This document shows positions 51,517-60,411 of a stretch of DNA of 64,000 nt, piece after piece. Source of the DNA: ZAX-1 sp046533095 (GTDB taxonomy: Bacteria; Bacillota; Clostridia; Lachnospirales; Lachnospiraceae). The DNA is taken from NCBI GenBank assembly GCA_046533095.1, contig JAJQRA010000004.1, positions 90,775 through 154,774 of the forward strand, written 5' to 3'. The number at the start of each line of letters is the position of its first letter. Positions within the stretch are counted from its first letter, which is position 1. The translations under genes were made by a program, and so were the position numbers. Under the pieces are notes generated by a model that had not been told where the DNA came from, did not search any database, and saw only the letters and a list, made by a program, of their open reading frames with translations.

Positions 51517-53170
51517 GATTCTTTCGTCTTGCTGTTCCATTATATTTCTGCGTTATTCTTTCGTCTTGCTGTTCCATTATGTTGATAAATCCAAAGCTTA
51601 TGAATACAGATAGCCATACCAGGCCGTTAAAGGGCAGGGTAGCGTCTTCTACCATGTTAAGCAGGCATGCACCCATAAAGCTTAGGAGGGCAAACGAGCG
51701 ATATTTCACATCATACGTTCCTTTTTTCCACCATTTTGCAGCACTTGCTATTCCTCCGGCTAAGAACATGATAAATGGTATCGCTGCAAATACGCCATAT
51801 CGATATGCCATTGCCAAATACCCATTGGATACCGCATAATTTTCATTCCACACACTCATATCGCCGCTATTTCCAAACAAATTCAAATTTCTTAGATATG
51901 CTTTGAAAATCTGGCCTTCTTCCCCTCTTAGATTCTCATGGAATCCACCATAGAATAGGTTCATTATGTTGATTTCCGGTTTTGGATCCATACCAAAAAA
52001 CGTGGAAAATTTTGCAGTAATTAGAATCCAGATGATATAGATGAAAAAAGCATACCCAATCGCTTTTAAAAAATTCCCCATCAGCTGTTGGGGCTGTTCC
52101 ATTTGACTCCAAACAAAATACAAAAATCCCATAACGAACAACAAGATGTATCCTTCAAAACGGACATCTTTGCTGACGATAAAATCAGAGATGCACATAC
52201 AGGCTATCAATACCGTCCATGTCTTGAAAAAGGGGGTCTTCCAATTTACATAAGCAAGCTCTTTCTCCAAGGACAATACAGCGATCCATAGGACAGCGAT
52301 ACTGCAGACAAGCATATGGTATTTATAATATTGCTGATAGGTTCCAAGGGTATGAACAATTGGCATATATAAAATCAGTCCTACGAACAGGCTTGTTTTA
52401 GCTCTACTTTTGCCCCTTGGCGAACTACTTTTGCAGATTGGGCACATACAATTGCCAATTAAAATAAATGCATATTGAATACATTCCATGATACCGTAAA
52501 AATGAATCCCCCATTTACTGGGCGCCGCTTTCTTCCACAGCCAATATCCACCTGCCAAAAGCAGTAGATACGCTACAAATATCGTCATCGTAATGCGGAT
52601 ATATCTTCCCATCGTAAACACCGGGGTTTCCTCCCGCAATTGTACCCCTTTTATGGTAAGGCTTTGCCCTTCTTGATTTTGGAAGCTAAGCCGGATTTCT
52701 TTTAATTTTGTTCCGGTAATGTCAACTACATTCAAGCCTTCTTTTAATGGCAAGGTATCTTCCCGTACTAGATTATCCTTGTTATCGAAATAGCCGACCA
52801 CACAAATCAGCTCAGGAACGGACGTATGTTCTATATTGATAGAAACATAGTTCCATTCTCTCATTTTCCCTGCTATTTTAAAATCCACGCTGCCCGTGGC
52901 AGCAACAATTGTATGGCTATTTGTGCCTTTGTCATATGTGCCGTTTTTAAAAGATTTTTGAATCGCTGATTCTTTGACATCATATACACGTCCAACGTTA
53001 TAGAAAAGATTCCATGTCTTTGATTCGCTGATGTGCATCGATGTTAGGCTTGTACTAAATAGAATGCCAAACAGCAGGCATGCAAAAATCTTCCATAAAT
53101 TTAATACATTACCGGCGGTGTCCGGGCTTTCCTTCGCTTTCTTGTTTCGACTCTCGCCTTTTGTTGCCAC
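51503..53170 (-). CDS. Polysaccharide polymerase/ligase-like membrane protein
   Basis: 555 residues: an N-terminal helix, a ~130-residue extracytoplasmic beta-rich domain, then about ten hydrophobic helices of the O-antigen ligase/Wzy type, ending with GYLAMAYRYGVFAAIPFIMFLAGG and LLNMVEDATLPFNGLVWLSVFISFGFINIMEQQ. It starts at a GTG with AAGGAGG upstream. The C-terminus is anomalous: a 37-bp duplication makes MEQQDERI appear a second time in another frame, and the stop lies inside the neighbouring MITE-like sequence. Function as polymerase is inferred from context. Confidence 0.78.
   Translation of the reverse strand: MATKGESRNKKAKESPDTAGNVLNLWKIFACLLFGILFSTSLTSMHISESKTWNLFYNVGRVYDVKESAIQKSFKNGTYDKGTNSHTIVAATGSVDFKIAGKMREWNYVSINIEHTSVPELICVVGYFDNKDNLVREDTLPLKEGLNVVDITGTKLKEIRLSFQNQEGQSLTIKGVQLREETPVFTMGRYIRITMTIFVAYLLLLAGGYWLWKKAAPSKWGIHFYGIMECIQYAFILIGNCMCPICKSSSPRGKSRAKTSLFVGLILYMPIVHTLGTYQQYYKYHMLVCSIAVLWIAVLSLEKELAYVNWKTPFFKTWTVLIACMCISDFIVSKDVRFEGYILLFVMGFLYFVWSQMEQPQQLMGNFLKAIGYAFFIYIIWILITAKFSTFFGMDPKPEINIMNLFYGGFHENLRGEEGQIFKAYLRNLNLFGNSGDMSVWNENYAVSNGYLAMAYRYGVFAAIPFIMFLAGGIASAAKWWKKGTYDVKYRSFALLSFMGACLLNMVEDATLPFNGLVWLSVFISFGFINIMEQQDERITQKYNGTARRKNRARV
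51518..51578. repeat. 37-bp tandem duplication inside a gene 3' end
   Basis: ATTCTTTCGTCTTGCTGTTC at 51518 and 51555. On the minus strand this repeats the codons for MEQQDERI in a shifted frame, altering the protein's C-terminus. Confidence 0.95.
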
Positions 53171-53220
53171 GCGGCACCTCCTTGCCCCTTTCTTTTGATT
53201 GTTTCATTATAGACTTTGTC

Positions 53221-54729
53221 TCATTTAATGTCAATTTCACACTTTACACCGATTGCCCCTAAAATCGTTACATTCTGCTCTTTCATCAATTGTATCAGTT
53301 TCGTGATTTCATTGTAAATGGATATGCCCGCCTGCTCAAGCAGAACAACAATCCCATTTTCGCACATGTCCTTTAATGACGTCGCATCATAAAAGGCATT
53401 TTGCCCTAAGGCTACCTTGATCTCTGCCTTTTTTAGTTCTGTCTGTATCCTATCTAACATGTTAGCATCCATCCTTTCAATTTCACTGCCTGACAAAAAG
53501 ACGGTATCAATCTGATCATTTGTACAGGCAATCTTAATATTCGATATCGCTAAGGTTATTTGCTGTTCATAGGTCAACTGTTTTTGGTTGCGGTAGCGGA
53601 TGTTTAACAGAAACCGATCCACAAAAGAGAAAATAGATCTGCTTTTTACCGGAAGCGAAATCTCCCCAAAAACACGCAATCCATATAGGTCCCTTAATTC
53701 TTTTACATATTGCAGTCTTGATGCAAGCAACACTTGCAGGACACTCCATGCACAGGCGATGAAAACACCAAGGATTGCCCCTAGCAGCATATATTTGATC
53801 AAGCCGGATGTTCCCAAAGTTGGCTGTGCACCGGCTTTTTCCTCTGTTCCCTCGCCTTTCGCATCGCCAAGTCCAAGCTGTTTTTCCGCTGTATTTAGAT
53901 CAAGCAATTGCTGCTGCACATCTGATATTGCATTTTTTAATGTGATGATCTGTGCATTCCATTGACTAAGCAATTGCACCCGCTCATTTTGCCTATCTAA
54001 TATTGTCCTATCTGTTACGATCGACTGATTTTCACTGACTAGTTTTAAGGTATGTTTCCCTACCATATCATTTAATTTTGTTTCTTGCACTTTCAACTGC
54101 CGCTGAATCTCTGCAGATATGCTTTTTAAATCTTTTTCATTCGTGTATATTACCTTTATGGTAATTAAATTATCACTATCCTGCCCACCAGAACCAGATA
54201 CTGCCATTAATTCCCGAAAGCTTTCCTGGGTTATATCTAAATTAGCTATTTCAATGATATCTGCGTTAAAACTTCCATTTGCGATATGATCCCGATATGC
54301 AGAAACCAATGCGGCCGTATAGTCCTCTTTCACTGTTTCCATTATATTATACGTATAGTCTGAGTCTACAAAATAGGAGAGCTCTAGTGTCGGAACAGCA
54401 TAGGAATCTAGGTTCATTAACACGGATTCATTCAAATACGCTTCCAATTCCGTTTTCCGTTCCATGAGCCTTTCTGTTAATTGGACATTTGTCAATTCTT
54501 CCTCCGTAAGTTTCTCTACCAGACTGTCTTTTTGGCTCTCACTGTTTTCCGGTGTTGTTTCCTCTAATTCGATTGGAGGGGACGTATTTTTACTTTTTAT
54601 TAATCCTGCCCCTACGGCAATCACTGCAAATAAAATTCCTAATGCAATCACTCTACGCCATTTTAGCAAAATATTCCAACATAAATCTACAAGACTTAAC
54701 TCCCGTTCTATTGCCTCATTTGTATTCAT
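53221..54729 (-). CDS. Polysaccharide chain-length determinant (Wzz/YveK-like)
   Basis: 502 residues: short cytoplasmic start, helix (RRVIALGILFAVIAVGAGLI), long extracytoplasmic helical region with coiled coil (LVSENQSIVTDRTILDRQNERVQ), second helix (LIKYMLLGAILGVFIACAWSVL) and a cytoplasmic C-terminal domain resembling a nucleotide-binding fold without an obvious P-loop. Acts with a polymerase to set chain length. The start at 54729 (MNTNEAIEREL) overlaps the upstream stop (TAATG) and follows TGGAGGA; translation is coupled. Confidence 0.85.
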   Translation of the reverse strand: MNTNEAIERELSLVDLCWNILLKWRRVIALGILFAVIAVGAGLIKSKNTSPPIELEETTPENSESQKDSLVEKLTEEELTNVQLTERLMERKTELEAYLNESVLMNLDSYAVPTLELSYFVDSDYTYNIMETVKEDYTAALVSAYRDHIANGSFNADIIEIANLDITQESFRELMAVSGSGGQDSDNLITIKVIYTNEKDLKSISAEIQRQLKVQETKLNDMVGKHTLKLVSENQSIVTDRTILDRQNERVQLLSQWNAQIITLKNAISDVQQQLLDLNTAEKQLGLGDAKGEGTEEKAGAQPTLGTSGLIKYMLLGAILGVFIACAWSVLQVLLASRLQYVKELRDLYGLRVFGEISLPVKSRSIFSFVDRFLLNIRYRNQKQLTYEQQITLAISNIKIACTNDQIDTVFLSGSEIERMDANMLDRIQTELKKAEIKVALGQNAFYDATSLKDMCENGIVVLLEQAGISIYNEITKLIQLMKEQNVTILGAIGVKCEIDIK

Positions 54730-55871
54730 TAAATTTTCCTCCATACCATCTTATTGATAATTCCTGTATAGCTTTGAATTATTTTGACTACTTTTGTGCT
54801 TACATTTTTATCTGAATAGGTTAAAACGTCTGACCCAAAGTCCTCATTTTCCTGCAATTTTGTTGCAACCTTTACGGCCTGCAACACTTGTTTTTTTGTA
54901 ATGCTTCCAATCACAAAATTCCCCGCATCAATCGCTTCCGGACGCTCTGTGCTTGTCCGTACGCAAACTGCAGGAAACGGCATTTTTATACTGTTAAAAT
55001 AGGTGCTTTCTTCTGGTAGGGTACCGCTGTCGGAAACAACGCAAAATGCATTTAACTGTAGATGGTTATAATCCGAAAAACCGAATGGCTGCAAACTACG
55101 GACCAATGGGTGGAATTTAAATTCCCGCTCTGCAATTATTTTTTTACTTCTCGGGTGCGTACTATAGATAACCGGCATTTGATAGGTTTCTGCCATTGCA
55201 TTTACTGCATTCATCAATGCCATAAAATTCGTTTCATTGTCTATATTCTCTTCCCTGTGCGCCGAGAGCAGAATATAGTTTTTACGGGTAAGGTTTAATG
55301 TGCTTAAGATGCTGCTGTTTTTAATCTTTTCTAAATTTGCGGTCAATACCTCTGCCATAGGCGATCCGGTAACAAAAGTCCTCTCTTTGGCCGTTCCCTC
55401 TGCATTTAAATATCTTCTTGCGTGCTCACTATAGCATAAGTTTACATCCGCAATGTGGTCTACAATCCTTCGATTCGTTTCTTCTGGAAGGTTTTCATCA
55501 AAGCACCTGTTTCCTGCTTCCATATGAAAAATCGGTATTTTTAAACGCTTTGCGGCAATTGCCGATAACGCCGAGTTGGTATCTCCAAGGATTAGTAGTG
55601 CATCCGGCATTTTGTCTGCTAGGATCCGATAGCTTTTCGCAATAATATTTCCAATCGTTTCGCCTAAATCCTCCCCTACTGCCTCTAGATAGGCATCGGG
55701 TGCACGAAGCTCTAAATCTGCAAAAAAAATATCATTTAACGTGTAGTCCCAATTCTGTCCCGTATGCACCAGCGTCTGTTCAAAATATGCATCGCATTTC
55801 TTGATTACTTCCGATAGGCGAATAATCTCCGGCCGCGTACCTACAATTGTCATTAATTTTAATTTATCCAT
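54729..55871 (-). CDS. capG: UDP-2-acetamido-2,6-dideoxy-hexose 2-epimerase (CapG/FnlC-like; WecB family)
   Basis: 380 residues of the UDP-GlcNAc 2-epimerase family: KLMTIVGTRPEIIRLSEVI, HTGQNWDYTLNDIFF, FHMEAGNRCFDENLPEETNRRIVDHIAD, SAHREENID, and VSDSGTLPEESTYF. Preceded by capF and capE in transcription order, it is most likely the CapG/FnlC epimerase that completes UDP-N-acetyl-L-fucosamine, rather than WecB itself. The start at 55871 follows GGAGGT at 9 nt; two upstream Met codons are unsupported. Confidence 0.9.
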   Translation of the reverse strand: MDKLKLMTIVGTRPEIIRLSEVIKKCDAYFEQTLVHTGQNWDYTLNDIFFADLELRAPDAYLEAVGEDLGETIGNIIAKSYRILADKMPDALLILGDTNSALSAIAAKRLKIPIFHMEAGNRCFDENLPEETNRRIVDHIADVNLCYSEHARRYLNAEGTAKERTFVTGSPMAEVLTANLEKIKNSSILSTLNLTRKNYILLSAHREENIDNETNFMALMNAVNAMAETYQMPVIYSTHPRSKKIIAEREFKFHPLVRSLQPFGFSDYNHLQLNAFCVVSDSGTLPEESTYFNSIKMPFPAVCVRTSTERPEAIDAGNFVIGSITKKQVLQAVKVATKLQENEDFGSDVLTYSDKNVSTKVVKIIQSYTGIINKMVWRKI

Positions 55872-55991
55872 TACTGGCATACCTCCAAAAAGTGGATGAT
55901 CTCCAAGTTTATTTTTGTTCAAATATCTGTCGTCATTATTACGATTTATCTATCCAAAAAATACGATTCGATTCCATCTATTTTGGATACT

Positions 55992-57116
55992 TTAGACCTC
56001 TAAAAAATAGGTGTCCATCCTATCCGGCTCAAAGCATTCATTGCACCACATAAACGTAACTAAATCTGTTTCGCCGTCATTAATGATATTATGCGTGTAT
56101 CCGACAGGAATGTCAATCACTTCTATCTTTTCTCCGGTTACATGGTATTCTAGAATTTCTTTCGAGCCAACCTTTCGAAATTGTATTCGGCCTTTTCCAC
56201 CCACCACTACAAATTTTTCATTTTTGGTATGATGCCAATGGTTTCCCTTTGTAATTCCGGGTTTTGAAATGTTGACAGAAAACTGTCCGCGATCTGGGGT
56301 TTTAAGGATTTCTGTAAAACTCCCCCGCTCATCTACATTCATTTTCAAGGGATAGGAAAATCGGTCTTTTGGAAGGTAGCTTAAATAGGTGCTGTATAGT
56401 TTTTTCTGAAATAGGTCATCTAATTTTGGCAGTCCTAAATTTTTACGGTTTTCTTTAAAAGAATAGAGAAGATCCGCTATTTCCCCCAGCTTTATTTGAT
56501 AGGTCGTTGGCACACAACAATAAGCCCCATTTTTCGTTGCATTCCCTTTCATACTTCTTATTAATTCTTCCACAACATCATCAATATAGACGAGGTTCAT
56601 CCAAACATTTGGGTCATTCATCTGTATGGGCAAATCATGGGCAATATTGTGGCAAAAAGTAGCAACTGCCGAATTATAGTTTGGCCTGCACCATTTTCCA
56701 AATATATTTGGAAATCGATAGATATAGACTTTGACCCCTGTTTTGGCGCTATAGGAAAACATTAGCTCTTCACCGGCCCTTTTGCTCTGTCCATAGGGGT
56801 TGTCCTGTTTGGCTTGAATGGACGAGGATATCATAATCGGACAGGTATTGTTGTGTTTTTCCAGATGCTCCAGCAGTTTCGATGCGAAGCCAAAATTGCC
56901 TTCCATAAATTCATTTTGCCCTTTTGGACGGTTCACCCCTGCTAAGTTGAATACAAACTCGCAATCCATGCAATACGTATCTAAGAGTTCTTCTTTTGTA
57001 TCTACATCAAATTCATAGATATCCAAGCATTCCGGTTCTTTGTAGCTTCTATTTCGCAGTTCAGCGATTAAATTTTGCCCAACAAAACCTTTTGCCCCAG
57101 TTACTAGGATTTTCAT
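55992..57116 (-). CDS. capF: Bifunctional epimerase/reductase CapF (FnlB-like)
   Basis: 374 residues. The N-terminal short-chain reductase part (MKILVTGAKGFVGQNLIAEL; active-site region NPYGQSKRAGEELM) is followed by a C-terminal cupin domain (about 265-374) with GITKGNHWHHTKNEKFVVVGGKGRIQFR, whose His residues bind metal. CapF catalyses C3 epimerisation and then C4 reduction to UDP-2-acetamido-2,6-dideoxy-L-talose. It lies 23 bp after capE and 120 bp before capG. Confidence 0.93.
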   Translation of the reverse strand: MKILVTGAKGFVGQNLIAELRNRSYKEPECLDIYEFDVDTKEELLDTYCMDCEFVFNLAGVNRPKGQNEFMEGNFGFASKLLEHLEKHNNTCPIMISSSIQAKQDNPYGQSKRAGEELMFSYSAKTGVKVYIYRFPNIFGKWCRPNYNSAVATFCHNIAHDLPIQMNDPNVWMNLVYIDDVVEELIRSMKGNATKNGAYCCVPTTYQIKLGEIADLLYSFKENRKNLGLPKLDDLFQKKLYSTYLSYLPKDRFSYPLKMNVDERGSFTEILKTPDRGQFSVNISKPGITKGNHWHHTKNEKFVVVGGKGRIQFRKVGSKEILEYHVTGEKIEVIDIPVGYTHNIINDGETDLVTFMWCNECFEPDRMDTYFLEV

Positions 57117-57139
57117 TTACAAATTTTCCTTTCCTGTTT

Positions 57140-58195
57140 TCACGCTCTCAATGCACGGCTTTTGTCCCACGCTTTTAATTCTTCCTGTATATAAGATAAC
57201 GCCAACAATTTCTCTTTGACCTGATTGACATCAAGCAGCTTCGTATTATTTGAATTAAATTCCGTTAGGCTTGTCCTTCCTATCTTTCCATCCGTAAAAT
57301 ATTTATCATAATTCAAATTCCGTTTATCACATGGAACTTGGTAGAACTGCTCCATATCGATCGCATTCCCACATTCCTCATTTGTAAGAAGCGTTTCATA
57401 CAATTTCTCTCCGTGACGGATTCCAATAACTTTTATCTCATTGTCTGCACAAAAGAGGCCCTTGACTGCCTGTGCTAATACTTCGATGGTACAGGCCGGG
57501 GCTTTTTGAACCATAATATCGCCATTTTGTGCATGTTTAAATGCAAATAGCACCAATTCTACCGCTTCTTCTAAGCTCATGATAAATCTAGTCATGGAAA
57601 GTTCCGTTACCGTTAGTGGCTGCCCTGCTTTTATCTGTTCAATAAATAATGGAATCACCGAACCCCTCGAGCACATCACGTTTCCATATCGTGTACAGCT
57701 AATCGTTGTTTTCTTTGGATCCACATTCCTTGATTTTGCAACGATTACTTTTTCCATCATCGCTTTTGACGTACCCATTGCATTTACCGGATATGCAGCC
57801 TTATCGGTAGAAAGGCAGATGACATTTTTCACGCCTTCCTCTATCGCTGCCGTTAAGACATTGTCTGTTCCAAGTACATTTGTCTTAACGGCTTCTAATG
57901 GAAAAAATTCACAGGAGGGCACCTGCTTTAATGCCGCCGCATGAAAGATATAGTCAACACCATACATTGCATTTTTAACAGACTGCAAATCCCGGACATC
58001 TCCGATATAAAATTTGATTTTATGTCCTACTTTGGGGTGTTCCGCTTGATATTTATGCCGCATGTCATCCTGTTTTTTTTCATCTCTGGAAAAAATACGT
58101 ATTTCTCCTATATCCGTGTCTAAAAATCTGTTTAATACCGCATTTCCAAAGGAGCCGGTACCTCCGGTTATCAATAGCGTCTTGTCTTTAAACAT
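57140..58195 (-). CDS. capE: UDP-GlcNAc 4,6-dehydratase / 5-epimerase (CapE/FnlA-like)
   Basis: 351 residues, extended SDR: LLITGGTGSFGNAVLNRFLD (NAD binding), IFSRDEKKQDDMRH, AALKQVPSCEFFPLEAVKTNVLG and STDKAAYPVNAMGTSKAMMEK with the catalytic motif modified to MxxxK (PVNAMGTSK), as in inverting dehydratases CapE/FlaA1. It performs the first step toward UDP-N-acetyl-L-fucosamine. GGAGG precedes the ATG. First gene of the whole minus-strand polysaccharide block. Confidence 0.93.
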   Translation of the reverse strand: MFKDKTLLITGGTGSFGNAVLNRFLDTDIGEIRIFSRDEKKQDDMRHKYQAEHPKVGHKIKFYIGDVRDLQSVKNAMYGVDYIFHAAALKQVPSCEFFPLEAVKTNVLGTDNVLTAAIEEGVKNVICLSTDKAAYPVNAMGTSKAMMEKVIVAKSRNVDPKKTTISCTRYGNVMCSRGSVIPLFIEQIKAGQPLTVTELSMTRFIMSLEEAVELVLFAFKHAQNGDIMVQKAPACTIEVLAQAVKGLFCADNEIKVIGIRHGEKLYETLLTNEECGNAIDMEQFYQVPCDKRNLNYDKYFTDGKIGRTSLTEFNSNNTKLLDVNQVKEKLLALSYIQEELKAWDKSRALRA

Positions 58196-58240
58196 AGAAT
58201 TCCTCCAATTTTATATTTTTGCAGCTATTCAGTCGCATCT

Positions 58241-58285
58241 CATCATCAATTTGCACATCATCAATTTGTACATCATCAATTTGCA
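58241..58285. repeat. 15-bp tandem repeat, three copies, upstream of capE
   Basis: CATCATCAATTTGCA begins at 58241, 58256 and 58271 (middle copy has GTA). It lies in the leader of the polysaccharide operon, 45-90 bp before the capE ATG. Confidence 0.96.
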
Positions 58286-58499
58286 AAAGACACAAATTAG
58301 TTGTATCTCAAAGAGCAAATTGTCTATATTCTCAAATCACATTTCGTAAACGGTGGAGTATTGGCCTACCGGTATGCACACTTCGCTCACATTATATCAT
58401 AGGTTTTCAAAGTCAGCAAGTACCATAAAAAACAGAACCAAATTAGCATCCATAGAATTTTTCTACCTTAAAAAAGCTAATTTCAGCCTGAAAAAGGGT

Positions 58500-58719
58500 G
58501 ATTTTAGCACATTCGCCGTATTTCTATTTTTCAAAAAGACAAAACAGCGGTTTTGATTTATGTTCAAAACCGCCGTTAAGTTATCTCTATTATTATTTTT
58601 GGTAAATAAAAATCTTGCCGCCCCATGGCAGGCTTTTTATTTACCGCAGTGCGATCCTCTCGGAGGGTTTTTATATGATAGGAGCACTTTCCTGTTTATA
58701 ATACAAAAAATAAATTTCG
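58500..58719. other. Hairpin-rich gap without a gene
   Basis: Three stem-loops in 130 bp: AACAGCGGTTTTGA / TCAAAACCGCCGTT (58542-58577), GGTAAATAAAAA / TTTTTATTTACC around TTGCC...GGCA (58600-58644) and CCTCTCGGAGG (58652-58662) followed by TTTTTA. One may terminate the Cys-rich gene; the dense packing also suits a structured RNA. The left part of the 58196-58719 gap shows only the triple repeat. Confidence 0.5.
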
Positions 58720-59190
58720 TTAATTTGAAAGCTCCTTTTCTAAAAATTCTCTGATAAACGGATTGTTTTCTTCTGTCAGAGTTGGCATAAAGGCCATATA
58801 ACGGCATTTCTGATGATGCTCTTCATCCATCACAAAATCATATCCCGTTACACATTTGGGATTACAATCATTTGGGTTGATTCGTCGCTTGCATACAGAG
58901 GACTTCCTTATTTCTTGTTTCATTTTTGCAGGAAATGTGTTTAAAAAGCCCTCATATTTACTTAGGTTTTGCGGATAAATCCGTAATTTGACACCTGTTT
59001 TTCTACAAACAAAAGTTGCCAAAGTCCTCTTCGTTTCTTTAAGAATATACGAAGCAACCACTCCGCTTTTTGCTGCCTTCATCTCACATTTACAATTGCT
59101 ATCCAAAAGAAACTGGTTAATATCTCTAACAAACGCTCTATTATGATTCTCTATTGTATCTAAAAATTCTAAAAACTTTGTATCTTCCAC
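58720..59190 (-). CDS. Cysteine-rich protein of unknown function, partner of the AraC regulator
   Basis: 156 residues with nine or so cysteines (CKCE, FVCRKTG, SVCKRRINPNDCNPKC, HHQKC), suggesting metal binding. The start is a GTG at 59190, directly behind the AraC-family stop and with AAGGAG overlapping that gene's last codons, so the two are translationally coupled. I have seen this type of protein beside AraC/GyrI-like genes but cannot name a function. Confidence 0.6.
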   Translation of the reverse strand: MEDTKFLEFLDTIENHNRAFVRDINQFLLDSNCKCEMKAAKSGVVASYILKETKRTLATFVCRKTGVKLRIYPQNLSKYEGFLNTFPAKMKQEIRKSSVCKRRINPNDCNPKCVTGYDFVMDEEHHQKCRYMAFMPTLTEENNPFIREFLEKELSN

Positions 59191-59191
59191 G

Positions 59192-60052
59192 CTATACTCC
59201 TTCGTTCTTTTTGATAACAGGTATCCAAACTTCATATTGGGCGTTATTCGGATCCGCATTTAAGTAAACTTCAATATCTGGGGCATTCGCATATTCATAT
59301 CCTGACGTTGGCAACCATTCTGTTACAATACGCTGTTCCAATTCTTGAATAGATTGGCTTGTACCTGCTCCGGTAAAAATAGCCCATGTGGAAGACGGAA
59401 CAAGATATTCTTCCCATGTATCGTCAACAGAAGCAGAAGTTGACACGGCAATAAAGTATTTCCACTCTTCTTCATCATTGCAGACACTTACACCTAATAA
59501 TCCCATCGGCTGATTATTCATCATCGCCGCTAATTTAGGGATAACTCCGTCCATAACTGCTTTTTGCCACATCTGCGGAACAATTGCAAAATTTTTTTCA
59601 ATTTCTTTGTGTAGCGGTTGAGATATTCCGACGATACGAAATTCTGATTTTTCTTCCATACGATAATTCATTTCTTCCACTCCCTTTACTGTGATGTTAA
59701 AACTAATTGGTGGGTATAATTTCATAGCATTATCTCCTTTTTTAGCCGTTGAAGGCGCAATCCCGTGTATGCTTTGAAACGCTCGGTTAAAAGCTGTTGG
59801 CGACGTGTAGCCATACTTTAATCCAATATCTATAATTTTCTCATTGCCGCTTTGCAAATCAAGGGCCGCCAATGACATACGTCTACGCCTGATATACTCA
59901 GAAAGAGAAATACCAGCCATATAAGCAAACATTCTTTGAAAATGATAGGTAGAGCAGCAAGCAATTTGGGCAAGTTGTTCATACTTTATATCTTCTGTAA
60001 TATGTTCCTCAATATAGGTAATTGTTTCATTTAGACGCTCTATCCATTCCAT
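59192..60052 (-). CDS. AraC-family regulator with GyrI-like effector domain
   Basis: 286 residues. Two helix-turn-helix motifs in the N-terminal 105 residues (LAQIACCSTYHFQRMFAYMAGISLSEYIRRRRM; IIDIGLKYGYTSPTAFNRAFQSIHGIAPS) and a C-terminal GyrI/Rob-like ligand-binding domain (FRIVGISQPLHKE, YEYANAPDIEVYLNADPNN, YEVWIPV). It probably senses small hydrophobic or cationic compounds and controls its operon, including the Cys-rich protein. The 360-bp region upstream holds a 14-bp inverted repeat near 60227. Confidence 0.9.
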   Translation of the reverse strand: MEWIERLNETITYIEEHITEDIKYEQLAQIACCSTYHFQRMFAYMAGISLSEYIRRRRMSLAALDLQSGNEKIIDIGLKYGYTSPTAFNRAFQSIHGIAPSTAKKGDNAMKLYPPISFNITVKGVEEMNYRMEEKSEFRIVGISQPLHKEIEKNFAIVPQMWQKAVMDGVIPKLAAMMNNQPMGLLGVSVCNDEEEWKYFIAVSTSASVDDTWEEYLVPSSTWAIFTGAGTSQSIQELEQRIVTEWLPTSGYEYANAPDIEVYLNADPNNAQYEVWIPVIKKNEGV

Positions 60053-60226
60053 GTGTTTCTACTCCTTTCTTAAATTCATTATAAAAGTTTTTCTTTTTTT
60101 TTCCTCTCTATTCATGCACAAATAAGAGAGCTCTTTGTTTCAAAATTGATATTTGCTTTTCGGGCTTGGCTACTTAAATCTCGTACAGCAAGGATACAAT
60201 TCTTGCATCTTTCCATCCGTTTTGTT

Positions 60227-60292
60227 AAGAAAATAGAATATAAATCGAAATACCCTCGTGTCATTTTCCAACGTTTGGTATTCTATTTTCTT
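60227..60292. repeat. 14-bp inverted repeat between divergent regulator genes
   Basis: AAGAAAATAGAATA (60227-60240) and TATTCTATTTTCTT (60279-60292), 38-nt interior. It could be a short mobile hairpin or an operator pair shared by the AraC and BlaI genes. Confidence 0.6.
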
Positions 60293-60349
60293 CGCTCTAA
60301 ATTATATACGGACAGTCAAATAAGATCAATAAACTTTTTGATTACCCTC

Positions 60350-60395
60350 TTGACACTAAAGTCTAATCGTGTTAAACTTAGTCTAATGACATTAA
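60350..60395 (+). promoter_or_regulatory. blaI promoter and likely operator
   Basis: TTGACA (60350-60355), 17-bp spacer, TAAACT (60373-60378). AGTCTAAT occurs twice (60360 and 60380) around the -10 box, a candidate binding site for the BlaI-type repressor. Confidence 0.55.
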
Positions 60396-60411
60396 CACAG
60401 GAGGGATCATC

